This document shows positions 25,291 through 36,199 of a DNA stretch of 64,000 nt, piece after piece (positions within the stretch are counted from its first letter, which is position 1; every line of letters starts with the position of its first letter). The notes below the pieces were generated by a model. It saw only the letters and a list, made by a program, of their open reading frames with translations, ran no database searches and was not told the DNA's origin. Made by a program: the position numbers and the translations under genes. Origin of the DNA: Haplomitrium mnioides (lineage: Eukaryota; Marchantiophyta; Haplomitriopsida; Calobryales); NCBI GenBank assembly GCA_049999725.1, contig JBNGIS010006491.1:1-64000 (forward strand), in the 5' to 3' direction.

Positions 25291-26163
25291 ATGGATGCTA
25301 ACTCCAGTAGTCTTGAAGAAGGTGTGTGGATGATGGCAAAGTTGGAAGAGCTTCAAGCAGCTCTTATAGCAAGCCAGCAACAAACAAATATGTTGATGGC
25401 AGAAATGGTGAAAATGCGACTACAACAAGAAAGTGGAGAAGGAAGTCGGGAGATGTTACTTCAGAAAATGAGTAAGTCATGCAAAGTAGAGCCCTATGGA
25501 GGAAGTCGCACAGTAGGCATTGTAGAAGGATGGGTTTATCGAATGGAGGTTCACATGTCATATTATCCAAATGCTTCGGATTTGGAGAAAGGATTGTTTG
25601 CAAGATCATTCTTAACAGAGCATGCATCAATATGACTACAACGTTGGAAGTGATAGAAAAATACACGAGGAGAACAACTTTTGTGGAGCAGTTTAAAAGA
25701 AGGTTTGCTCCAAAATTTTAAAGTAGTGGATTCTATATTGACCGCAAGAACAAAGCTCTGGGAGTTGGAGTAGCAAGGAAGTGTTGCAAGATACATTGAG
25801 GAATTTCGAAGCCTGCAAGTTCAAATCGAAGATATGAGTCCAGCAGAGGCCCTTGACAAATTTTTGCAAGGGTTAAAGAGAAATATTAGAGGAGAGGTTA
25901 TGATGCGTAATCCAAAAGACGTAAATGAAGCTATTTCATTTGCTCAACGAATTGAAGGGACACTAGGAATTGTGCAAACTAGAGGAAACTATGGCCCCAT
26001 GCCTATGGAGTTGGGGAACATAAGAAGAAGAGAATTTCATCGCCCAAATCACCACCAAGGGGGACCACAACAAACTAATGAAAGGAGGATGGATGATCGA
26101 CGAGAGACTCGAACTTGCTACAATTGTGGTCGGGTATGACACATTGCACCAAATTGTAGAGCA
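25291..26163 (+). pseudogene. gag: gag (broken)
   Basis: Structural protein of the chromovirus. It starts at ATG 25291 with MDANSSSLEEG, followed by a glutamine-rich helical stretch that is probably a coiled coil. The capsid region is split. The first frame stops at TGA 25633. The conserved segment TTFVEQFKRRFAPKF then appears in another frame (about 25645-25720), and the original frame resumes at KVVDSILTARTKLWELE. This implies one small deletion and one extra T in the TTTT near 25717. TAG at 25771 interrupts the segment before QGSVARYIEEF. The nucleocapsid zinc knuckle is at about 26116-26157. It has CYNC, then a TGA at 26137 just before HIAPNC, so even the CCHC box is interrupted. The frame is the same as pol, suggesting an original single gag-pol ORF. 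Confidence 0.88.
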
Positions 26164-29100
26164 ATGCGGCACAATCAAAGGCGAGTATTTCGGCGGCCTC
26201 TCCATAATATCAACAATGAGGGGATGAAGAAGGTCAGGGAAATGATGGGCACCAGTAAAAGAACCTCGTGGTTTGCTGGGATGAAGAAGAAAGGCGAGGA
26301 AAGCATCTATTATATAGAAAAACAGAAAAATGGAGGGTTAATTGTGGTTGATGGATGGATGGAAGGATCTGCAATAAGAGTTTTGGTGGACTCCAGAGTA
26401 GAAGAAAATTACTTATCACGAGCAATAGCATTGAAGTTGAAGTTGCCCCTTGAAAAAGAAGAGCACGAAGTGGTGGAAATGGCAAATAGCCAAAGCGAAT
26501 CTATTGAACGACTATCTCAAAGTATAGCTTTACACATGGGTAACTATAAAGAGAAGTTGGAGTGGAAGATCACAACATTGGCAAGATATGACGCCATTCT
26601 TGGAATGAAGTGGTTACGAAGATATAATCCGCAAGTAGATTGGAGAAAGAAGACACTCACGACGTCTCAATGGAAGATTTGGGGAGATCGAGTACGATCT
26701 CATTCAAGACACCTACCCCTATATGTGATTGGAGCAAATGCGATCAAAAAGCAAGATATAGTGTTTTTAGGACTCATACAGGAGCTCACTATTGACAAGG
26801 AGGACTCAAATCATAATGTTCCACATGAATTTCAAGATGTTTTGAAGGAGTTTAATGACGTTTTTCCCAATGATTTGCCCAAGGGTTTACCTCCAAAACG
26901 GTGCATTGATCACAAGATTGAGGTCATTCCAGGAAGTACTCCATCGTGCAAAGCACCATATCGTTTGCCTCCTCATGAACTTGAGGAATGCAAATCTCAG
27001 ATTACGGAATTGTTGGAGAAAGGATTCATTAAACCAAGCATTTCTCCTTATGGTGCACCAATACTATTTGTGAAAAAGAAGGATGGAAGTATGAGGATGT
27101 GCATTGACTATCGAGCACTCAATCAACAAACAGTGAAAAATAAATATCCATTGCCAAGGATAGATGACTTATTCGATCAACTTCAAGGAGCAAATTACTT
27201 TACAAAGTTGGACTTGAGAAGCGGATATAATCAAATTCGAATCGCGGAAGGTGATGTGCAAAAAACAGCGTTTCAAAGTCGATACGGGCATTTTGAATAT
27301 CTTGTTATGCCTTTTGGATTAACCAATGCTCGTGCAACATTTATGGGTCTTATGAATGATATTTTTCGATCTTATTTGGATAAGTTTTTTATTGTCTTTT
27401 TGGATGATATTCTCATTTACAGCAAGAGTCTTTAAGAGCATCAACAACATCTTCGTACAGTATTAAAGGTACTTCGGAACCACAAGCTATATGTGAAGAT
27501 GTCCAAATGTGAAATTGGAAAGAGGGAGGTTGACTACTTGGGTCATCATGTAAGTGCATCAGGAATCCAAGTTATGGATGAGAATGTGGAGGCAATTCAG
27601 AAGTGGGAAGCTCCTAGTGATCAAACACAACTAAGGGGATTCTTGGGGCTAACCGGGTTTTATCGTCGATTTGTGAAAGGTTTTGCACAAATAGGAGAAC
27701 CATTAACAAAATTGCTCAAGAAAAGTCACACATGGTCATGGGGAGCTGCAGAAGAGTTGGCATTCCAAGCATTGAAGAAATCACTTCTTCATGCTCCTAT
27801 TCTTAAATGGTATGATTCTAAACGACCAATCAAACTTTCGGTGGATGCATCGAGAAAGGCTATCGGCGGAGTATTGCAGCAAGAATGGGAGGATGGTTGG
27901 CATCTTATTGCCTTCTTTTCTAGGAAGTTGAGTGACACTGAACAAAACCACCACACTACGGAGCGGGAAGAATTGGCGATTGTGCTATCAACCAAACATT
28001 GGAAGCACTATCTAGGAGATAAGGAGTTTATTGTCGAAACCGACCATAAACCTCTAATCTATCTAGAAACTCAAAAAGAGCTCTCAAAACGACAAATTCG
28101 TTGGGCGGAGTGGCAACAACGATTCTATATGAAGATGGTCTATGTGGAAGGAAAATGACAAATTGCAGATGCCTTGACCCGCATGCCTCAACTCAATATC
28201 TTATCAGAAATCACAATCCATCCTAATTGGTGGACGGAAATGTTGGCTGCAACAAAAGAAGATGAGGAAATCATTGCTGCACAACAAAAGGGTCTAGTAA
28301 AAGAGGTGAGAGGATTGGTTTTCTTCCAAGGCAAGGTATGGGTTCCTAATAGTGTTAAGCTTCGCTCTAAGGTTTTGTATGAAGCACATGATTTGGCAAT
28401 TGGTGGACATGTTGGAATTGAGAAAACTTTGGACAATCTTCAACGAGTCTATTATTGGCCTAAGATGCATCCAGATGTGGAGACCTATGTTCGGAGTTGT
28501 TTGGCTTGTCAACAAAACAAAGCGACCAACCTTAAACGTGGAGGTTTATTACAACCGTTGCCAATCTCGAATCTGCGATGGGAACATGTGAGTATGGATA
28601 TTGTGTGTGAGTTACCACGTACTTCTACGGGTTATGATGCTATTGTTGTTTTTGTGGATAAACTTAGCAAAATGATTCATATTTGTCCGACTACCAAATC
28701 AATGACAGCACCGGAGTTAGCACAAATTTATTTGGAAGCTGTCTACTCTCATCATTGTATCTCTAAAGTGATTATCTCCAACCGCAGCACTCAATTTACC
28801 AGCATGTTTTGGCGCACAATATTTGGTCCTCTCAAAACCAAATTGGCTATATCCACTGCTTATCACCCTGAATCGGATGGTCAAACTGAACGGGTCAACC
28901 ACACTATTGAAGACATGTTGCAAGCTTTTACTTTGGAAGAACAAGAGGAATGGGATTGGTTGCTACCTCTTGTGGAGTTCTCTTACAATAACTCCATCAA
29001 CAGCTCTACACGAGCTATGCCTTTCTTTTTGATGTATGGTGAGCATCCAACAACTCTATCTAATCTTCATTCTGCATCGACCTCTAAGAGTCCAGCTGCC

Positions 29101-29670
29101 GATGATTTCCTCCATCGGCTACACTACGGCATCCAATGTGCAAAGGAAAAACTTGAAGTCGCTCGCAATCGCCAAAAACAATATGTCGACGCTCATCGTC
29201 GCGAAGTGACCTTTGCTATAGGTGACCAAGTATGGCTCTCTACATCCAATCTTCCTTTGCTTCGCTCTCGTAAGCTATCTGCTGGCTTTATTGGACCATT
29301 TGCTATTTTTGCTCATATTGGTGAAGTGGCATATCAACTTGTTTTACCTCCTCACATGAAGATTCATCCGGTATTTCATGTCTCTTTATTACGTGCTTTT
29401 GTCCCTCGCTCTACCACCTTCACTTGTAACCAAGAACCCTCTCCACCACCTGAGCTTATTGATGGTCATGAGGAATTTGAGGTCGAACAACTCTTGAAGA
29501 AACGCACACGACGTCGAGGCCATCGTGAGATTGTGGAGTACTTGGTTCGTTGGAAAGGCTACCCTCTCTATGAAGCTACTTGGGAGCCATTGGAGAATTT
29601 GGCCAATGCCTCTGCACTTGTTCACTCTTTTGAGAACTCTCTTATTCGCAACGAGGACGTTGCCTCTTAA
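26164..29670 (+). pseudogene. pol: pol: PR-RT-RNaseH-IN-chromodomain (broken)
   Basis: One frame continuing from gag, with stops only at TAA 27433 and TGA 28156 before the terminal TAA at 29668. Protease lies around 26370-26640, but the catalytic triad reads D-S-R (26389-26397) rather than D-S-G; ILGMKWL downstream is normal. RT runs from ~27025, with [20 protein letters not shown] and the catalytic FLDD at ~27397. RNase H follows, with VDAS (D at ~27844) and TDHKPL. Integrase has an H-H-C-C finger (HDLAIGGH ... CLAC). Its catalytic core has D in MDIV, then ISNRS, where the second Asp is Asn (AAC at 28780), then E in GQTERVN exactly 35 residues on. GPF follows. A chromodomain (YLVRWKGYPLYEATWEP) ends the protein at about residues 437-487 of the last open segment. 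Enzymatically dead as written. Confidence 0.95.
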
Positions 29671-29683
29671 AAAGGGGGGAGGA
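29669..29683 (+). other. Polypurine tract
   Basis: An uninterrupted purine run of five A, six G and AGGA directly before the 3' LTR, overlapping the pol stop codon. It is the expected plus-strand primer. Location and composition are standard for gypsy elements. Confidence 0.9.
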
Positions 29684-29684
29684 T

Positions 29685-30251
29685 TGCAACAATCACTAAC
29701 TCTAGTAAGCCATAGCTAAAAATAATGTCAATTATGTCTAGAAAGCTATTACTAAGTTAGAGTAGCAAAAAGAAATTGCTATTATAGAGAAATGGACACG
29801 TGGCACGATGAGAGAAAGTCAACGAATTAAAGTAAAAGAGGAAGTCTAGATAGACTACTTTAGAAGAGGAAATGGACACGTGGCAGGTGGAGAATTAAAG
29901 TAAAAAGAAGGTTCTAAGGATAAGGACATGTGACAGAAGGAGAACTAAAGAGATAGAAGGTTCTAAGGATAAGGACACGTGGCAGAAGGAGAACAAAAGT
30001 AAAGGGTGGTCCAATTAGAGTGAGAGAGAAAAGAGGGGTCCAATTAGAAGAGGATAGAAAAGGAACCAATGGGGTTCCTCCACCTATGTAAGCAAAGTGC
30101 TTTCTCTCAAGTATATAAAGAAGGGAGAGTGCCTTGTTTGGCATCTCTTACCTTCTGGGTTCTTGAAGTTCTTGTGCGCTTCTCTTATGCTAACTTATAT
30201 GTGTTGTACTTGTGCTAACTTGTGTGTGTAATGTGGGTGTGTAGTGTTACA
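29685..30251 (+). repeat. 3' LTR of the chromovirus
   Basis: 567 bp, starting TGCAAC and ending TTACA. It is longer than the 5' LTR for two reasons: a ~49-bp U3 segment (starting AAGGATAAGGACA) is tandemly duplicated near 29918-29985, and a ~15-bp GTGTGTAATGTGG-type insertion lies near the end. The duplication adds a further G-box position, although one copy is mutated (ACATGTGAC). TATATAAAG is at 30112. Confidence 0.95.
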
Positions 30252-30256
30252 TTATC
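30252..30256 (+). repeat. Target-site duplication (right) of the chromovirus
   Basis: TTATC, identical to 24123-24127, followed at once by TAACTCGAGTATCG of the satellite monomer. Confidence 0.95.
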
Positions 30257-33200
30257 TAACTCGAGTATCGATACTGAGAGGAAACGAACCAAACGGACTA
30301 AGGAATGCCCTGAGATAGGTCCACCTCTAGGAAACAGACCTGCCTCTATTGTCTAGTTCTATTTTCTAACTATTGTCTAGTTCTATTATCTAACTCGAGT
30401 TCCTATACCCTATTGTCTAGTTTTATTATCTAACTCGAGTACCGATACTGAGAGAAAACGGACCAAGGAATGCCTTGAGTTAGGTCCGCCTCTAAGAAAC
30501 AGACCTGCCTCTATTGTCTAGTTCTATTATCTACCTCGAATACCGATACCCTATTGTGTAGTTGTTCTATCTAACTTGAGTACCGATACTGAGAGGAAAC
30601 AGACCAAACGGACCAAGGAATGCCCTGAGTTGGGTCCGCCTCTAGGAAATTGACATGCTTGAAACAGAACAAACGGACCAAGGAATGCCCTGAGTTAGGT
30701 ATGCCACTAGGAAACGGACCTGCCTCTATTGTCTAGTTCTATAATCTAACTCGAGTACCGACACCCTTTTGTCTAGTTCTATTATCTAACTCAAGTACCG
30801 ATATTGAGAGGAAACGGACCAAACGAACATAGGAATGCCTTGAGTAAGGTCCGCCTCTAGGAAACGGACCTCCAAAAACGGACCAAACAGACCAAGGAAT
30901 ACCCTGAGTTAGGTTCGCCTCTAGCAGACAAAATTGCCTCTATTGTCAAGTTCTATTATCTAACTCGAACACCGATACTGTATTTTCTAGTTCTATTATC
31001 TAAATTGAGTACCGATACTGAGAGGAAACGGACCAAATAGACCAAGGAATGCCCTGAGTTAGGTCCGTCTGTAAGAAAATGGACCTACGTGAAATGGACC
31101 AAATAGACCAAGGAATGCCCTGAGTTAGGTCCGCGTCTAGGAAACGGACCTGCTTCTATTATCTAGTTCTATTATCTTATTTGAATACAGATACTGAGAG
31201 GAAACAGACCAAACAAACCAAGGAATGCCCTGAGTTAGGTCCGCCTCTAGGAAACCGACCTACTTGAAATGGACCAAACGGACCAAGGAATACCCTAAGT
31301 TAGGTCTGCCTCTAGGAAACAGACTTGCCCTTATTGTCTAAATCTATTATCTAACTTGAGTACCGATACCCTATTGTCTAGTTCTATTATCTAACTTGAG
31401 TACCGATACTGAGAGGAAACAGACTAAATGCACCAAGGAAAGCCTCGAGTAAGGTCCACCTCTAGAAAACAGACCTACCTGAAACGGACCAAACGGACAA
31501 AGGAATGCTATGAGTTAGGTTGGCCTCTAGCAAACGGACCATCCTCTATTGTCGAGTTCTATTATCTAACTCGAGTACCGATGCCATACTGTCTAGTTCT
31601 ATTATCTACCTCGAGTACCGATACTGAGATGAAACAGACCAAACGGACCAAGGAATCCTCTGAGTTTTGTCCGCCTCTAGGAAACAGAATGAGAGGAAAC
31701 AAACCAAATAGACCAAGGAATGCTCTGAGTTAGGTCCGCCTCTAAGAAACAGACCTGCCTCTATTGTCTAGTTCTATTATCTAACTCAAGTATGGATACC
31801 CTATTGTCTAGTTATAGTATCTAACTTGACTACCGACACTGAGAGGAAACAGAACAAACGGACCAAGGAATGCACTGAGTTAGGTCCGCCTCTAGGAAAT
31901 GGACTGAGAGGAAACAGACCAAACAGACCAAGGAATGCTCTGAGTTAGGTCCACCTATAGGAAACAAACATGCCTATATTGTCTAGTTAAATTATCTAAG
32001 TATCCTATTGTCTAGCTCTATTATCTACCTATACTATTGTCTAGTTCTATTATCTAACTCGAGAACCAATACCGAGAGGAAACAGACCAAACGGACCAAG
32101 GAATGCCCAAAGTTAGCTCCACCTCTAGGAAGCGGACCTGCCTGAAACGGACCAAACGGACCAAGGAATGCCCTGAGTTAGGTCCGCCTCAAGGAAACGG
32201 CTCTGCCTCTATTGTCTACTTCTATTATCTTACTCGAGCATCGATACTCTATTGTCTAGTTCTATTATCTAACTCGAGTACCGATACTAAGAGGAAACGG
32301 ACCAAACGGACCAAGGAATGCCCTAAATTAGGTCCACCTCTAAGAAACGGACTGAGAGGAAACATACCAAACAGACCAAGGAATACCTTGAGTTTGGTCC
32401 GCCTCTAGGAAACGCACTTGCCTCTATTGTCTAGTTCTATTATCTAAGTCGAGTACCAATACCCTATTGTCTAGTTATGCTATCTAACTCGAGTAACGAT
32501 ACTGAGAGAAAACAGACCAAACGGACCAAGGAATGCTCTGAGTTAGGTCTGACTCTAGGAAATAAGCTAAGAGGAAACATACCAAACGGAACAAGGAATG
32601 CCCTGAGTTAGGTCCGCCTCTAGGAAATGAACCTGCCAATATTGTCTAGTTCTATTATCTAACTCGAGTACCAATACTCTATTGTCTAGTTCTATTATCT
32701 AACTCGAGTACCGAGACTCAGAGGAAACAGACCAAATGAACCAAGGAATGCCATGCGTTAGGTCCGTCTTTAGGAGACAGACCTGCCTCAAATGGACCAA
32801 ACGGACCAAGGAATGCCATGAGTTAGGTCCGCCTCTAGGAAAAGGACCTGCCTCTATTGTCTAGTTCTATTATTTAACTCGAGTACAAAAACCCTATTGT
32901 CTAGTTCTATTATCTAACTCGAGTACCGACACTGAGAGGAAACGGACCAAACGAACTAAGGAATGCCCTAAACTAGGTCTGCCTCAAGGAAGCGGACCTG
33001 CTTGAAACAAACCAAACGAACCAAGGAGTACCCAAAGTTAGGTCCGCCTATAGGAAACGGACCTGCCCTTATTGTCTAGTTCTATTATCTAACTCGAGTA
33101 CTGACACCCTATTGTCTAGTTCTATTATCTAACTCGAGTACCGATGCTGAGAGGAAACAGACCAAACGGATCAAGGAATGCCTTGAGTTAGGTCCGCCTC

Positions 33201-36199
33201 TAGGAAACGGACGTGCCTGAAACGGACCAAACGGACCAAGGAATGCCGTGAGTTAGGTCCGCCTCTAGGAAACGGACGTGCCTCTATTGTCTAGCTCTAT
33301 TATCTAACTCGAGTACCGATACTCTACTGTCTAGTTCTATTATCTAACTCGAGTATCGATACTAAGAGGAAACAGAACAAACGGACCAAGGAATGCCTTG
33401 AGTAAGGTCCGCCTCAAGTAAACGGACTGAGAGGAAACGGACCGAACACACCAAGGAATGCCCTGACTTTGGTCCGCCTCTAGGAAACACACCTGCCTCT
33501 ATTGTCTAGTTCCATTATCTAACTCGAGTACCGACACCCTATTGTCCAACTATGTTATTTAACTTAAGTACCAATGCTGAGAGAAAACAGACCAAACAGA
33601 CCAAGGAATGCCCTGAGTTAGGTCCGTCTCTAGGAAATGGACTGAGAGGAAATGGACAAAACGGACCAAGGAATGCTCTAAGTTAGGTCCGCATCTAGGA
33701 AACAGATCTGCCTCTCTTGTCTAGTTCTATTATCTAACTCGAGCACCGATACTGAGAGGAAACAAACCAGACAGACCAAGGAATACCCTGAGTTAGTTCT
33801 GCCTCTAGGAAACAGAGCTGCTTGAAACGGACCAAGGAATTCCTTGAGTTAGATCCGCCTCTAGGAAAGGGACCTACCCATATTGTCTAGTTCTATTATC
33901 TAACTCGAGTACGGATACTCTATTGTCTAGTTCACTTATCTAACTCGAGTACCTATACTAAGAGGAAACAGACGAAGGAATGCCCTGAGTAAGATCCGCC
34001 TCTAGGAAACGAACTGAGAGGAAACAGACCAAACAAACCAAGGAATGCACTGAGTTTGGTCCGCCTCTAGGAAACGCACGTACCTCTATTGTATAGTTCT
34101 ATTATATATACTATATTCTAGTTATGTTATCTAACTTGAGTACCGATACTGAGAGGAAACAGACCAAACGGACCAAGGAATGCCTTGAGTCAGGTCTGAC
34201 TCTAGGAAATAAACTGAGAAGAAACAGACCAAACGGACCAAGGAATGCCCTGAGTTAGGTCCGCCTCTAGGAAACGGAACTGCCTCTATTGTCTAGTTCT
34301 ATTATCTAGCTCGAGTACGGATATTATTGTCTAGTTCTATTATCTAACTCGAGTACCGATACTGAGAGGAAACGGACCAAACGAACCAAGGAATGCCCTG
34401 AGTTAGATCCGCCTCTAGGAAACATACCTATTTGAATCGGAACAAATGGATCAAGGAATGCTTTGAGTTAGGTTTGCCTATAGGAAATGGACCTGCTTCT
34501 ATTGTCTAGTTCTATTATCTAACTCGAGTACCGATATTGAGAGGAAACGGACCAAGGAATTCCCTGAGTTAGGTCCGCCTCTAGGAAACGGACTGAGAAG
34601 AAACAGACCAAGGAATGCCTTGAGTTAGGTCCGCCTCTAGGAAATGGACCTACCTGCATTGTCTAGTTCTACTATCTAACTAGTCAATTGTCTAGTTTTA
34701 TTATCTAACTCAAGTACTGATACTGAGAGGAAACAGATCAAATGGACCAATGAATGCCCTGAGTTAGGTCCGCCCCTAGGAAATGGACCTTTCTCTATTG
34801 TCTAGTTCTATTATCTAACTCGAGTACCGACACCCTATTGTCTAGTTCTATTATCTAACTCGAGTACCGATGCTGAGAGGAAATGGACCAAACGGACCAA
34901 GGAATGCCCTGAGTTAGGTCCGCCTCTAGGAAACGAACTTGCCTCTATTGTCTTGTTCTATTATCTAACTCGAGTACCGATACTCTACTGTCTAGCTCTA
35001 TTATCTAACTCGAGAACCGATACTGAGAGGAAACAAACCAAACAGACCAAGGAATGCCCTTAGTAAGGTCTGCCTCAAGGAAACGGACTGAAAGGAAACG
35101 GACCAAACAGACCAAGGAATGCCCTGAGTTTGGTCTGCCTCTAGGAAACGGAGGTGCCTCAATTGTCTAGTTCTATTATCTAACTCGAGTACCGATACCC
35201 TATTGTCTAGTTCTATTATCTATCTCGAGTACCGATACCCGTATTGTCTAGTTATGTTATCTAACTCGAGTTCCAATACTGAGAGGAAACGGACCAAACG
35301 GACCAAGGAACGCCTTGAGTTAGGTCCAATTCTAAGAAATAGACTGAGAAGAAACAGACCAAGGAATGCCCTGAGTTAGGTCCGCCTCTAAGAAACGGAA
35401 CTGCCTCTATTGTCTAGTTCTATTATCTAGCTCGAGTACCAATACTCTATTGTCTAGTTCCATTATCTAACTCGAGTACCGATACTGAGAGGAAACGGAC
35501 CAAACAATCCAAGGAATGCCTTGAGTTAGATCCGCCTCTAAGAAACAGACCTGCCTGAATCGGAACAAATGGATCAAGGAATGCCTTGAGTTAGGTCTGC
35601 CTCTAGGAAATAGACTTGCCTCTATTGTCTAGTTCTATTATCTAACTCGAGTAACGATACCCTATTGTCTAGTTCTATTATCTAACTCGAGTACTGATAC
35701 TGAGAGGAAACGGACCAAGGAATTCCCTGAGTTAGGTTCGCCTCTAGGAAACGGACCGAGGAATGCCTTGAGTTAGGTCCGCCTTTAGGAAACGGACCTA
35801 CCTCTATTGTCTAGTTCTATTATCTAACTATCCAATTGTCTAGTTCTATTATCTAACTCGAGTACCGATATTGAGAGGAAACAGACCAAACATACCAATG
35901 AATGCCCTGAGTTAGGTCCGCCTCTAAGAAATGGACCTTTCTCTATTGTCTAGTTCTATTATCTAACTCGAGTAACGATACCATATTGTCTAGTTCTATT
36001 ATCTAACTCGAGTACCTATGCTGAGAGGAAATCGACCAAACAGACCAAGGAATGCTTTGAGTTAGGTCTGCCTCTAGGAAACAGACCTGCCTCTATTGTC
36101 TAGTTCTATTATCTAACTCGAGTACCGATACCCTATTGTCTAGTTCTATTATCTAATTCGAGTAGGGATAATGAGAGGAAACGGACCAAGGAATGCCCT

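Larger units (their letters stand above)
24128..30251 (+). mobile_element. Complete but inactivated Ty3/gypsy chromovirus
   Basis: A full LTR retrotransposon of about 6.1 kb nested in the satellite. In order it has a 5' LTR, a tRNA-iMet primer site, a ~650-bp leader, gag, then PR, RT, RNase H, integrase and chromodomain, a polypurine tract and a 3' LTR. The domain order and the C-terminal chromodomain place it in the plant chromoviruses. Its short LTRs and overall size would suit Galadriel- or Reina-like clades, but I cannot settle the clade by reading alone. Inactivation is evident from in-frame stops, two compensating frameshifts in gag, a changed protease active site and a substituted integrase catalytic residue. 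The LTRs differ at roughly 17 positions over about 500 aligned bases plus two indels (counted by eye), so the insertion is not very recent. Confidence 0.95.

Noticed and set aside
25364-29625. Antisense and out-of-frame ORFs across gag and pol
   Set aside because: They overlap well-supported gag/pol domains and carry no motifs of their own.
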